DNA of 64,000 bases from Pseudacidovorax intermedius (GCF_003350475.1 NZ_QQAV01000015.1:62001-126000); one strand, 5' to 3'; shown: positions 1 to 8,110, numbered from the stretch's first letter. Notes: generated by a model not told the origin, from the letters alone. Made by a program: numbers and translations.

Positions 1-943
1 GCGCCTGATGGCGGCCGGGGCGGCGGCGGGCGCTCTGCCGACCTTCGCCCAGTGGCCCGAGCGGCCGATCAAGATCGTCGTCACCTTCGCGCCCGGCGGC
101 GCCAGCGACATCCTGGCGCGCGTGGTGGCCGAGCAGCTGGGGCGCAAACTGGGCCAGCCGGTGGTGGTGGACAACCGCCCCGGTGCGGGCGGCACCATCG
201 GTGGCCAGGTGGTGGCGACGGCTGCGCCGGACGGCTACACGCTGATGCTCTCCAACACGACGCCCATCGCGCTGGGGCCCTTCACGCTCGACAAGCAGCC
301 CTACGACCCGGTGGCCGCTTTCAGCCATGTGGCCTATCTGGGCTCGGCGCCGCTGGTGGTCATGGCGAGCAAGGAGTCGGGCATCAAGAGCTGGGCCGAC
401 CTGGAGGCCCGTGCCAAGAAGGAAGGCCGGCTGGACTTCGGCTCCGGCGGTCCGGGCTCGGTCGGGCACATCCACGGCGAGCTGATCAAGCGGGTAACGG
501 GCGCCAACATGGTGCATGTGCCCTACCGCGGCGGCGCGCCGATGACCACCGACCTGCTGGCCAACATCGTGCCGGTGGGCATCGACGTGATCACCGCCTA
601 TGTGCAGTACTTCAAGACCGGCCAGCTGGTGCCGCTGGCCGTGACCGGCACCACCCGCTCGCCGCTGATGCCCGAGGTGCCGACCATGGTCGAGCTGGGC
701 CAGCCCAAGCTGGTGCTGGAGAACTTCTTCGGCATCTCGGGCCCGGCGAAGCTGCCGGCCGAGACGGTCGCGCGTCTGCACGACGCCGCCAATGCGGTGC
801 TGGCGATGCCCGAGGTGCAGAAGAAGATGGTCGACCTGGGGATCGTGGCCCAGCCCGAGAGCACGGCGCGCTTCGAGGGCTTCGTGCGCGAGCAGGTGGC
901 GGTGCTGGGGCCGACGGTGAAGGGCGCGGGCATCAAGCTCTGA
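1..943 (+). CDS. Bug-family (TctC-like) periplasmic solute-binding protein, 5' end cut by window edge
   Basis: Bug receptors capture carboxylates or aromatic acids in the periplasm, for tripartite tricarboxylate transporters or as orphan sensors. Visible family signatures are the WPERPIKIVV start of the mature domain, the PGGASD loop, DNRPGAGG, PDGYTL and PYRGGAP. The first ATG in the window is at 8 and gives 311 residues. It lies inside what looks like a signal peptide (AAGAAAGALPTFAQ), so the real start with its positively charged n-region is probably just outside the window. No TctA or TctB membrane subunit is nearby. The next gene, an arylmalonate decarboxylase homologue, lies on the same strand 137 nt downstream, which suggests the ligand may be a malonate or hydroxy-acid type compound; that part is inference. 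Confidence 0.9.
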   Translation, partial: RLMAAGAAAGALPTFAQWPERPIKIVVTFAPGGASDILARVVAEQLGRKLGQPVVVDNRPGAGGTIGGQVVATAAPDGYTLMLSNTTPIALGPFTLDKQPYDPVAAFSHVAYLGSAPLVVMASKESGIKSWADLEARAKKEGRLDFGSGGPGSVGHIHGELIKRVTGANMVHVPYRGGAPMTTDLLANIVPVGIDVITAYVQYFKTGQLVPLAVTGTTRSPLMPEVPTMVELGQPKLVLENFFGISGPAKLPAETVARLHDAANAVLAMPEVQKKMVDLGIVAQPESTARFEGFVREQVAVLGPTVKGAGIKL

Positions 944-1079
944 GCCTGTAGCGCGGCGGCGCACAGGCACCGCTGGCACCGCGGGTGCCCGGCGGGTTGG
1001 CGCCGGCCGCCAGCCACCTGGACGACAGCGGCCCGGCGCAGCGGCGCCCACAATGCGCAGCTTTGCCCCAGGAGCTGCG

Positions 1080-1796
1080 ATGACCGATTCCGCCACGCCC
1101 GTGCTCGGGCTGATCGTGCCGCCCGCCGCCGGCGAGGTGCCGCCGGAAGGGCCGGCGCTGTACGCGGGCCGGGTGCGCTTCATGGCGCGCGGCCTGGCGC
1201 TCGCCGGCATCCATCCCGAAGGCTTCGACGAGGTGGAAGGGCGCATCGTCGACCTGTCCCGCGAACTGAAGGCAGCCGGGGCGCAGGCCGTCTCACTCAT
1301 GGGCACCTCGCTCAGCTTCTACCGCGGCGCCGCCTTCACCGAGGATCTCCGTGCGCGGATGGTGGCCGCGACCGGCTTGCCGTGCACGACCATGAGCCAT
1401 GCCATCGTGCGCAGCCTGCGCCAGCTGGGCGTGCGGCGGGTGGCGGTGGCCACCGCCTACATCGACACGCTCAACGACCGGCTCGCCGCCTACCTGGAAG
1501 GCGAGGGCTTCGAGGTCACGGCCATCCGCGGCCTGTCGATGACGGGCGTCGAGGCGGTCGGTCAGGTCGATGCCGAGACGCTCGCCCAACTGGCCCGCAG
1601 CGTCAGCGTTGAAGGGCAGCCGGACGGCCTGCTCATCTCCTGCGGCGGCCTGCGCACGCTGGACCTGCATCCGCGCCTGAAGCGCGAACTGGGCCTGCCC
1701 GTCACGTCCAGCTCGCCGGCCGGCTTCTGGGACCTGATGCGCACCGCCGGCCTGGATGCTGCCTCGCCCGGCCACGGCCGCCTCTTCGATGCCTGA
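1080..1796 (+). CDS. Arylmalonate decarboxylase / Asp-Glu racemase superfamily enzyme
   Basis: This 238-residue protein closely resembles arylmalonate decarboxylase (AMDase) of Bordetella bronchiseptica as I recall that sequence. That enzyme is a cofactor-free member of the aspartate/glutamate racemase superfamily that decarboxylates aryl- and alkenylmalonates. Shared blocks are GLIVPPAAG near residue 10, VSLMGTSLSFYRG at 71-83 (dioxyanion hole), TAYIDT near 125, ISCGG with Cys188 and the C-terminal SSPAGFWD. Cys188 is the AMDase proton donor, and the first-cysteine position is Gly (75) as in AMDase, not Cys as in racemases and maleate isomerases. The in-frame ATG at 1053 would add nine residues; 1080 is preferred because it gives the family N-terminus. 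The stop overlaps the LysR start by 8 nt. Confidence 0.85.
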   Translation: MTDSATPVLGLIVPPAAGEVPPEGPALYAGRVRFMARGLALAGIHPEGFDEVEGRIVDLSRELKAAGAQAVSLMGTSLSFYRGAAFTEDLRARMVAATGLPCTTMSHAIVRSLRQLGVRRVAVATAYIDTLNDRLAAYLEGEGFEVTAIRGLSMTGVEAVGQVDAETLAQLARSVSVEGQPDGLLISCGGLRTLDLHPRLKRELGLPVTSSSPAGFWDLMRTAGLDAASPGHGRLFDA

Positions 1797-2700
1797 GGGC
1801 CTGCAACTGGACCTGGCGACGCTGCGCGTCGTGGTCACGGCAGCCGAACTGGGCTCGATCAGCGCCGCGAGCGACCGGCTGAACCTGGCCATCGCCGCCG
1901 CCAGCGCCCGCATCAGCGCGCTGGAGGAATCGCTGGGCCTGCGCATCTTCGAGCGCTCATCGCGGGGCGTGCGGCTCACGCCGGCGGGTCAGATGCTGGT
2001 GCGCCGCGGACGCGAGCTGCTGGCCGACGCCGACCGCCTGTCGCTCGACCTGCACGACCATGCCCGCGGCCTGCAGGGCCATGTGCGCCTGGCGGCCAAC
2101 ACCTCGGCGCTGGTGGAGGTGATGCCCGCCCACCTGCAGCACATGGCCCGCGCCCATCCGCTGATCCGCATCGATGTGGAGGAGCACGGCAGCCTCGACA
2201 TTCCGCTGCTGCTGCTCGAAGGCCGGGCCGACCTGGGCATCGTGCACATGGCGCATGCGCCGCACGGCATCGCGCTGACCGACTGCTTCGTCGACACGCT
2301 GGTGCTGGTGGTGCCGCAGGGACACGCACTGGCCAAGCGCGAGGCCGCGGCGCTGGCGGATGCGCTGGATGAGGACTTCATCTCCCTGGGCGACGGCACC
2401 GCGCTCTCCAGCCGGCTGGCCGCCGCCGCGTCGGTGGCGGGCCGCCTGCTCAAGATCCGCATGCAGATGCGCAGCTTCGACGTGGTCTGCCGCATGGTGG
2501 CCGGCGGCCTGGGCGTGGCGGTGCTGCCGCGCGAGGCCGTGGCACCACAGCTGGCCAGCCTGCCGATCCGCGCCGTGCCGCTGACGGATGCCTGGGCCGT
2601 GCGCACGCACAGAATCGCCGTGCGCGAGGGCGTGGAGCTGGCGCCGCCCGCGCGCACGCTGTTCGACGTGCTGGCCGGCCACGCGCCGCGCCCCGCGTAA
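1789..2700 (+). CDS. LysR-family transcriptional regulator
   Basis: LysR-type regulator of about 303 residues. The winged helix-turn-helix is at residues 5-65 (LDLATLRVVV, ISAASDRLNLA, RISALEESLGLRIFERS, LTPAG). A periplasmic-binding-protein-like effector domain follows from about 90 onward (LVVPQGHAL, GLGVAVLPREAV). The ATG at 1789 starts the canonical 'LDLATLRV' block and overlaps the stop of the arylmalonate decarboxylase gene (ATGCCTGA). An ATG at 1756 in the same frame is less likely. Unusually for LysR, it is co-directional with and embedded in the cluster it presumably controls, rather than divergent from it. The effector is unknown; the pathway substrate is a reasonable guess. Confidence 0.9.
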   Translation: MPEGLQLDLATLRVVVTAAELGSISAASDRLNLAIAAASARISALEESLGLRIFERSSRGVRLTPAGQMLVRRGRELLADADRLSLDLHDHARGLQGHVRLAANTSALVEVMPAHLQHMARAHPLIRIDVEEHGSLDIPLLLLEGRADLGIVHMAHAPHGIALTDCFVDTLVLVVPQGHALAKREAAALADALDEDFISLGDGTALSSRLAAAASVAGRLLKIRMQMRSFDVVCRMVAGGLGVAVLPREAVAPQLASLPIRAVPLTDAWAVRTHRIAVREGVELAPPARTLFDVLAGHAPRPA

Positions 2701-2815
2701 ACCCTCGTCTTCGCGGATCGCGAAAGCGGCCTTCGCGCCGCCGCGTTGTGGCGCCTGGAGACGCTTCCTAGACTGGGCCAAAACCCCCGAGCCCCGAAGC
2801 AGGAGACACCGCCCC

Positions 2816-3970
2816 ATGAAGATCGCCCGCGTCCACGCCACGCCGCTGAACCTGCCGGTCAGCGTCGGCCATGGCGGCCGCACCAAAACCACCTCGCTGT
2901 CGCTGTGCCTGGTCGACATCGAGACCGACGATGGCCGTATCGGCACCGGCATGACCGCCATCACCGAGGAAGAGGCCGTCGCCGCCATCGTCAACGAGGT
3001 GGCCGCCCATCACCTGGAGGGGCTGGACCCGCTCAACCACGAGCAGGTGTGGGAGCGGCTCTACTGGCTGCTCACGCCGCGTGGCCAGTCGGGCTACGCC
3101 AGCCATGCCATCGCCGCCATCGACCTCGCGCTGTGGGACCTCAAGGGCCAGGCCCTGGGCCAGCCCTGCTGGAAGCTGCTGGGCGGCGCCCGCGCCCAGG
3201 TGCCGGTGTATGCGACCTTCGGCTTCGCCTTCTACGACCGCGACGAGCTGGCCCAGGCCGCCCGCGCCTGGGTGGGCCGCGGCTTCACCCGCCTGAAGAT
3301 GACCGTGGGCCACCACGGCCTGGCGCGCCGCGACGAGCCCCGGCCGCTCGACACGCTGATCGCCGAGGACGTGCAGCGCATCCGTGCCGTTCGCGAGGCG
3401 GTGGGCCCCGACGTCCAGATCTACATCGACGCCAACTGCAGCCTGGACTACTTCCATGCACTGTCGCTGGCCCGGCGGGTGGAGGCCTACGACATCGCCT
3501 TCTTCGAGGAGCCGGTGACGCAGAACGACATTCCCAACCTGGCCAAGCTGCGCGCCAAGACCGCCATTCCGCTGGCGGCCGGCCAGAACGAAGGCCATGC
3601 CAGCCGCTTCCGCGACATGCTGGTGGCACAGGCGGTGGACGTGGTGCAGCCCAATGCCTGCATCACCGGCGGCTTCACCCAGTGCGCGCGCATCGCCGGC
3701 ATGGCCGCGGCCTTCAACACGCGCTTTGCCAACGGTGGCGCCTGGCCGCACCACAACATGCACCTGCATGCGGGCCTGGCCAATGGCTCGCTGGTCGAGT
3801 ACCACTCGGTGGCGGTCGAATGCTGCAAGCAGGTGTTCGACGGCCTGCCCGAGCCGCAGGCCGGCGTGCTCGACCTGCCGCAGGCGCCGGGCCTGGGCTT
3901 CGCGCCCAACCGCGAGCGGCTGCGCGAGCTGGCCAAGCGCCCGGGCTCGCGCGGTGCCGGAAAAGCGTGA
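2816..3970 (+). CDS. Mandelate racemase / muconate lactonizing-type enolase-superfamily enzyme
   Basis: A 384-residue Mg2+-dependent enolase-superfamily protein of the mandelate racemase subgroup, which abstract the alpha proton of carboxylates (racemases and acid-sugar dehydratases). The N-terminal capping domain occupies about 1-125. The barrel carries the three metal ligands: Asp205 in YIDAN, Glu231/232 in FFEEP and Glu259 in AAGQNEGH. His312/313 in AWPHHN and Glu328 in VEYH correspond to the His/Glu pair of mandelate racemase. The KxK motif reads K161-M-T163, so the second catalytic lysine is replaced by Thr. That argues for dehydratase-type or one-base chemistry rather than racemization. 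The start is supported by AGGAGA at 2801-2806. Substrate unknown. Confidence 0.85.
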   Translation: MKIARVHATPLNLPVSVGHGGRTKTTSLSLCLVDIETDDGRIGTGMTAITEEEAVAAIVNEVAAHHLEGLDPLNHEQVWERLYWLLTPRGQSGYASHAIAAIDLALWDLKGQALGQPCWKLLGGARAQVPVYATFGFAFYDRDELAQAARAWVGRGFTRLKMTVGHHGLARRDEPRPLDTLIAEDVQRIRAVREAVGPDVQIYIDANCSLDYFHALSLARRVEAYDIAFFEEPVTQNDIPNLAKLRAKTAIPLAAGQNEGHASRFRDMLVAQAVDVVQPNACITGGFTQCARIAGMAAAFNTRFANGGAWPHHNMHLHAGLANGSLVEYHSVAVECCKQVFDGLPEPQAGVLDLPQAPGLGFAPNRERLRELAKRPGSRGAGKA

Positions 3971-4045
3971 CATGAAGCGCCCTCGAATAGCCCGTTCCCC
4001 GAACGTTCGTTCCCCGTCCCCACACCGGTTCCAGACATTCGGGTG

Positions 4046-4105
4046 AACCGCGGCGCCTCAACCCGTTCGCCCTGAAACCGCGGCGCCCCAACCCGTTCGC
4101 CCTGA
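4046..4105. repeat. Two tandem 30-bp repeats between enolase and Bug genes
   Basis: Two copies of a 30-nt unit (4046-4075 and 4076-4105), each starting AACCGCGGCGCC and ending CCGTTCGCCCTGA. They are identical except for one T/C difference. The second copy runs directly into a longer dispersed repeat ending at 4119. Confidence 0.9.
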
Positions 4106-4119
4106 GCTTGTCGAAGGGC
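4092..4119. repeat. Dispersed intergenic repeat (CTGAGCTTGTCGAAG family)
   Basis: The core GTTCGCCCTGAGCTTGTCGA belongs to a short dispersed repeat that I recognise from Burkholderiales genomes, typically seen as GGCTTCGACAGGCTCAGCC. Variant copies occur in this window at 21821-21844, inside mfd, and at 23046-23067. Its outer ends (CCC and GGGC) are weakly self-complementary. It sits in the 199-nt gap before the Bug receptor gene. Confidence 0.75.
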
Positions 4120-4169
4120 AGAACGGCGCGCAGCCCAAGTCCGCGCCCGAACAAGAAAAGGAGACAACC

Positions 4170-5153
4170 ATGACGACCCATCCATTGACTCGCCGCCACG
4201 CCTTCGCCCTGGCCGCCGCGATGCTGGCCGCCGCGCCGGCCGTGCAGGCGCAGTCCGGCACCTATCCCGAGCGCCCGATCCGCCTGCTGGTCGGCTATTC
4301 GGCCGGCGGCGGCGTGGACGCCATGGCCCGGCTGCTCACGCCGCGCCTGTCCACGTTGCTGGGCCAGCAGGTCGTGGTCGAGAACCGCGCGGGCGCGGCC
4401 GGCCTGATCGCCGGCGACCTGGCGGCCAAGGCGCCCGCCGACGGCTACACGCTGCTACTGGGCGACAGCTCCACGCTGATCGCGCAATACATGCAGCCGA
4501 AGATGTCCTTCGACCCGATCAAGAGCTTCGTGCCGGTCGCCGGTCTGTTCACGCTGCCGCTGATCGTCGTGGCGGGCAACGACTTCCCGGCGAAGACGCC
4601 GCAGGAGCTGGTGGCCGCCCTCAAGGCCCGGCCCGGGCACTATTCCTTCGCCACCTCGGGCGTGGGCACGGTGCAGCACCTGGGCTTCGAACTGTTCAAG
4701 GGCAAGACGGGCACCTTCGTCACGCACATCCCCTACCGCGGCGCGGCGCAGATCGTGCCGGACGTGATCAGCGGGCAGGTGCCGCTGGGCGTCGTCAGCG
4801 CCACCTCGGCCCTGGCGCAGGCCAAGGGCGGACGGCTCAAGGCGCTGGCGGTGATGAGCCCGGTCAAGCTGGCCGGTGCGGAGGACGTGGCGCCGCTGGC
4901 AGCCGCCGTGCCGGGCTTCGATGCCGCGCCGCGCGTGTTCCTGCTGGCACCGGCGGGTACGCCCGATGCGGTGGTCGAGCGGCTGGGCAGCGCCGTGCGC
5001 ACGGTGATGGCTGCGCCCGACCTGGCCCAGGTCGCCGCGCAGCAGGGCGCCGTGCCGGCCTTCGAGCCGCCGGCCGAACTGGGCCGCAGCCTCGTGCAGG
5101 AGTCGCAGCGCTGGGGCCAGCTGATCCGCGAGCAGAACATCGTCGCCCAATGA
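4170..5153 (+). CDS. Bug-family (TctC-like) periplasmic solute-binding protein
   Basis: A 327-residue receptor with a signal peptide: basic TRRHAF, then an Ala-rich core ending near VQAQ (about residue 30). Bug motifs are YPERPIRLLVG, AGGGVDAMAR, ENRAGAAG, PADGYTL and PYRGAAQ. The start ATG follows AAAGGAGA at 4157-4164. It lies between the enolase and the hydroxy-acid dehydrogenase genes, so both Bug genes of this cluster bracket catabolic enzymes. No tctAB is present, as is common for the expanded Bug family of Burkholderiales. The ligand cannot be read from sequence; an organic or aromatic acid is likely. Confidence 0.92.
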   Translation: MTTHPLTRRHAFALAAAMLAAAPAVQAQSGTYPERPIRLLVGYSAGGGVDAMARLLTPRLSTLLGQQVVVENRAGAAGLIAGDLAAKAPADGYTLLLGDSSTLIAQYMQPKMSFDPIKSFVPVAGLFTLPLIVVAGNDFPAKTPQELVAALKARPGHYSFATSGVGTVQHLGFELFKGKTGTFVTHIPYRGAAQIVPDVISGQVPLGVVSATSALAQAKGGRLKALAVMSPVKLAGAEDVAPLAAAVPGFDAAPRVFLLAPAGTPDAVVERLGSAVRTVMAAPDLAQVAAQQGAVPAFEPPAELGRSLVQESQRWGQLIREQNIVAQ

Positions 5154-5199
5154 GCCCCCTTGCACCGTCGCCGAGCGGGTGGGCGTGGAGGGTGTGCGC

Positions 5200-6381
5200 A
5201 TGAGTGCGCCGGCCGCACTGGCGCGCATGACCTGCGTGGAGGATCTGCGCCAGGTGGCCCGCGCGCGGGTGCCGCGCATGTTCTACGAGTACGTCGATTC
5301 GGGCTCCTGGCGCGAATCGACCTACCGCGCCAACGAGCGCGATTTCCAGCAATTGCTGCTGCGCCAGCGCGTGGCGCGGGACATCTCGCAGCGCACCGTC
5401 GCCACCACGATGCTCGGCCATCACGTGGCCATGCCGGTGGCGCTGGCGCCGACAGGCCTCACGGGCATGCAGCATGCCGACGGCGAGATCCTGGCTGCGC
5501 GCGCCGCACGCGACTTCGGCGTGCCCTTCACGCTTTCGACCATGAGCATCTGCTCGCTGGAGGACGTGGCCGCGAACACGGGGCGGCATCCCTTCTGGTT
5601 CCAGCTCTACGTGATGCGCGACCGTACGTTCATCGAGGCACTGATCGAGCGGGCGAGGGCGGCCAACTGCAGCGCGCTCCAGCTCACGCTCGACCTGCCG
5701 GTGATGGGGCAGCGCCATGCCGACATCCGCAACGGCCTGTCGGTACCGCCGCGGCCCACGTTGCGCAACCTGCTCGACCTCGCCCTGCGCACGCGCTGGT
5801 GCCTGGGCATGCTGGGCACGCGGCGGCGCAGCTTCGGCAACATCGTGGGCCATGTGAAGGGCGTGGACGACATGGCCTCGCTGGCCGCCTGGACCAACGC
5901 CCAGTTCGATCCCACGCTGTCGTGGGCGGACGTGGAATGGATCAAGCGCCGCTGGGGTGGGCCGCTGGTGCTCAAGGGCATCCTCGATGCGGAGGACGCG
6001 CGCCGGGCCGTGGACTGCGGCGCGGAGGCGATCGTGGTCTCCAACCATGGCGGCCGCCAGTTGGACGGGGCGCCCTCCGCCATCCGCGCGCTGCCCGCCA
6101 TTGCCGATGCCGTAGGGCGGGAGACCGAGGTCTGGCTCGACAGCGGCGTGCGCAGCGGCCAGGACGTGCTCAAGGCCCGAGCCCTGGGTGCGCGCGGCAC
6201 GATGATCGGCCGTGCCTTCCTCTACGGGCTGGGTGCCTTCGGCGAGGCGGGCGTCACGCGGGTGCTGCAGATCATCCGGCGCGAACTGGACCTGACCATG
6301 GCCTTCTGCGGCCGCACGCACATCGACGACGTGGATGGGTCGATCCTGCTCGCACCGCGGCGTGCCGGCCCTTGGGACTGA
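5200..6381 (+). CDS. FMN-dependent 2-hydroxy-acid dehydrogenase (LldD / mandelate dehydrogenase family)
   Basis: A 393-residue TIM-barrel flavoprotein that oxidises an (S)-2-hydroxy acid to the 2-oxo acid. Diagnostic segments are FYEYVDSGSW near residue 28, ALAPTGLTGM, FQLYV, TLDLPVMGQR, and the active-site SNHGGRQLDG with the catalytic base His283 and the carboxylate-binding Arg286. The FMN phosphate loop is LDSGVRSGQDV and MIGRAFLYG. The ATG at 5200 with GGAGGG about 10 nt upstream is preferred over a GTG at 5179. The residues around the catalytic site look more like L-lactate dehydrogenase than (S)-mandelate dehydrogenase, but the enolase and arylmalonate decarboxylase neighbours leave an aryl hydroxy acid open. 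Ends in a strong inverted repeat. Confidence 0.9.
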   Translation: MSAPAALARMTCVEDLRQVARARVPRMFYEYVDSGSWRESTYRANERDFQQLLLRQRVARDISQRTVATTMLGHHVAMPVALAPTGLTGMQHADGEILAARAARDFGVPFTLSTMSICSLEDVAANTGRHPFWFQLYVMRDRTFIEALIERARAANCSALQLTLDLPVMGQRHADIRNGLSVPPRPTLRNLLDLALRTRWCLGMLGTRRRSFGNIVGHVKGVDDMASLAAWTNAQFDPTLSWADVEWIKRRWGGPLVLKGILDAEDARRAVDCGAEAIVVSNHGGRQLDGAPSAIRALPAIADAVGRETEVWLDSGVRSGQDVLKARALGARGTMIGRAFLYGLGAFGEAGVTRVLQIIRRELDLTMAFCGRTHIDDVDGSILLAPRRAGPWD

Positions 6382-6392
6382 GGGCCGGCACG
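6361..6392. terminator. Perfect 12-bp inverted repeat over the hydroxy-acid dehydrogenase stop codon
   Basis: CGTGCCGGCCCT at 6361-6372 is perfectly complementary to AGGGCCGGCACG at 6381-6392, with an 8-nt loop that contains most of the stop codon. It lies between converging genes and could terminate transcription from both sides. There is no T-tract, so an intrinsic terminator is likely but not certain. Confidence 0.5.
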
Positions 6393-6411
6393 CCGGCGAG
6401 CAGGGGTCGGG

Positions 6412-7104
6412 TCAGAGCCCCAGCGTGTCGAACTGCGTGTAGATCTGCACCAGCCAGCCCTTGACGCGCTGACGCTCCAGCAGGCCCAGGGCCTCGGGGC
6501 CGGTCTTGTCGTTGACGGCCTTCCAGAAGCTCGTGTTGTTGGCGTCGATCTTGCGCATCGTCGCTTCCTGCAGGCGGGGCAGGGTGATGAACTGGGCGCC
6601 GTGCTCGCGGGCCTTGATCTGGGCGGGGGAGCCGTCCAGCGTCGAGAAGTCGCTGCCGCGGCCCTGGTTCTGCACCACCACATAGCGGGCGCGGGTGCCG
6701 TAGGTGTCGACCAGGCGCCCGAGCATGTCGGTGGAGTCGCGGCCATCGTCCATCACGTGCCAGAACACGACCGGAATCTCCAGTTCGTCGAACACGTCGA
6801 AGAGCTGCGACTCGGCGATCCAGCGGGCCAGCGGCGCCTGCGTCTGCGCGGCCAGGTCGACGATCACGCTGCGCTCGGGGTGCTCCTCGAAGCCGTTGAC
6901 CACCGTGTCCAGGCCTTCGAAGCTGTCCACCGCCACCGGCGAGGCAAAGCCTTCGTAGAAGCGGGTGAAGGAGTTGTGCGACCGGTCGGTGTCGAAGCCG
7001 ATGAAGGGCCGGCTGCGGTCGATGAAGTACTGGGCCAGCAGGCGCGAGGTGACGGACTTGCCGACGCCGCCTTTTTCGCCACCGATGAAGTTCAGGGTGC
7101 TCAT
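6412..7104 (-). CDS. ParA/MinD-like P-loop ATPase, orphan
   Basis: A 230-residue deviant Walker A ATPase: GGEKGGVGKS at residues 8-17, with a following FDTDRS loop that matches the A' region of ParA/TraL-type proteins. Similar chromosomal proteins are often labelled mobilization protein. No parB, par site, relaxase or other transfer gene is adjacent. The C-terminal third (LPRLQEATMRKID, SFWKAVNDK) has no motif I recognise. The gene stands alone between a convergent dehydrogenase gene and a lipoprotein gene on the same strand, with a 146-nt gap upstream. A role in positioning a cellular cargo is possible but is inference. Confidence 0.7.
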   Translation of the reverse strand: MSTLNFIGGEKGGVGKSVTSRLLAQYFIDRSRPFIGFDTDRSHNSFTRFYEGFASPVAVDSFEGLDTVVNGFEEHPERSVIVDLAAQTQAPLARWIAESQLFDVFDELEIPVVFWHVMDDGRDSTDMLGRLVDTYGTRARYVVVQNQGRGSDFSTLDGSPAQIKAREHGAQFITLPRLQEATMRKIDANNTSFWKAVNDKTGPEALGLLERQRVKGWLVQIYTQFDTLGL

Positions 7105-7250
7105 GTGCAGGAGGGGAGGTGGTGGAGAAGTTGCGCGCCGCGCGGTGCGGAAGCCGGGTTTGCACGGGTTGCGCGGCGCATTCTAGAAAGCGACCTGTGT
7201 CGGTGGTGTGCAAATACGGCAGGCGCAAAGGGTCGGCGCGACGCCCGCGC

Positions 7251-8015
7251 TCAGCGCGGCACCATCGCCAGCAGCGGCCCCAGGTTGCCCATCAGCCAGT
7301 TCTGGCTGAAGTCCAGCGCGGCGCGGCGGTATTTCTCGTCGGCCTGGGCGGCCAGCAGATCGAGCCGCGCCACCACTTTCGACAGTTCGCGGTCCACCAC
7401 CAGATTGCGGCCGCGTTCGCTGATCTCGGTGGACAGCAGCAGCGGCTGGCCGTCGGCCCCGGTGCGCGAGCTCAGCAGCCACAGCGAGATCTCGAAGTTG
7501 CGTGCGGCGCGGAAGGCGTTCTCGGCACTGATGCCATCGATCATGGTCTGCCGCCAGGTGTCGCCGTTGGCCTGCTTGAGCATGGCGGCCCAGCCGGTCA
7601 CCAGCGCCGCCACGCGGTCGCCTGCGTAGGTCTCCGGCGGCGCGAAGGCCAGGCGCACGGCCTCGATGCCGGTGGCACCGCGCAGCCAGGGCAGCGGCGG
7701 GCCCTGGTCGATGGCCTGCCAGGTGCGGGCCACGGCGTCGTCGGCGCTGGTGGCCCATTTGCGCCATTCGCGCGGATTGCGGCGGTACAGCGACAGCTGC
7801 ACCCGGCGCACCGATTCCAGGTTGTCCCGCAACGCGAGGTTGGCCACGCGGTTGGCGCCGGACTCCAGCCATTCGCCCTGGGTGTAGGGCTCGGCGCGCT
7901 TGGTGTCATGGAACATGCCGCAGCCGGCGAGCAGGGCGCAGGTGGCGATCAGGGAGCCGAACAGCAGGCGATGCGCGTGCGCGGGCACGAGGGAAGCGGA
8001 CGGGGGAAGGCGCAT
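7251..8015 (-). CDS. Putative outer-membrane lipoprotein of unknown function
   Basis: A 254-residue protein with a type II signal peptide: LIATCALLAGCG gives a clear lipobox with Cys about residue 32. The residue after the Cys is Gly, compatible with outer-membrane sorting. The rest is helical and Trp/Arg-rich (WLESGANRVANLAL, SLYRRNPREWRKW) and resembles no family I can name. The start at 8015 is chosen because it gives a normal signal peptide; the frame stays open upstream to 8087. It is transcribed divergently from smc across a 95-nt gap that must hold both promoters. Confidence 0.75.
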   Translation of the reverse strand: MRLPPSASLVPAHAHRLLFGSLIATCALLAGCGMFHDTKRAEPYTQGEWLESGANRVANLALRDNLESVRRVQLSLYRRNPREWRKWATSADDAVARTWQAIDQGPPLPWLRGATGIEAVRLAFAPPETYAGDRVAALVTGWAAMLKQANGDTWRQTMIDGISAENAFRAARNFEISLWLLSSRTGADGQPLLLSTEISERGRNLVVDRELSKVVARLDLLAAQADEKYRRAALDFSQNWLMGNLGPLLAMVPR

Positions 8016-8110
8016 TGGGCGCACGTTATCATCCTGCGCTTGCGCGGCGAGCCACGGGCTGCGCACTTTTTCCTTGAATATCAACATCTTGGCCTTGCTG
8101 CCCGTCTGCG

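Noticed and set aside
1080-1796. Maleate isomerase or aspartate racemase
   Set aside because: Those enzymes need two active-site cysteines. Here the first position is Gly and only Cys188 remains, as in arylmalonate decarboxylase.
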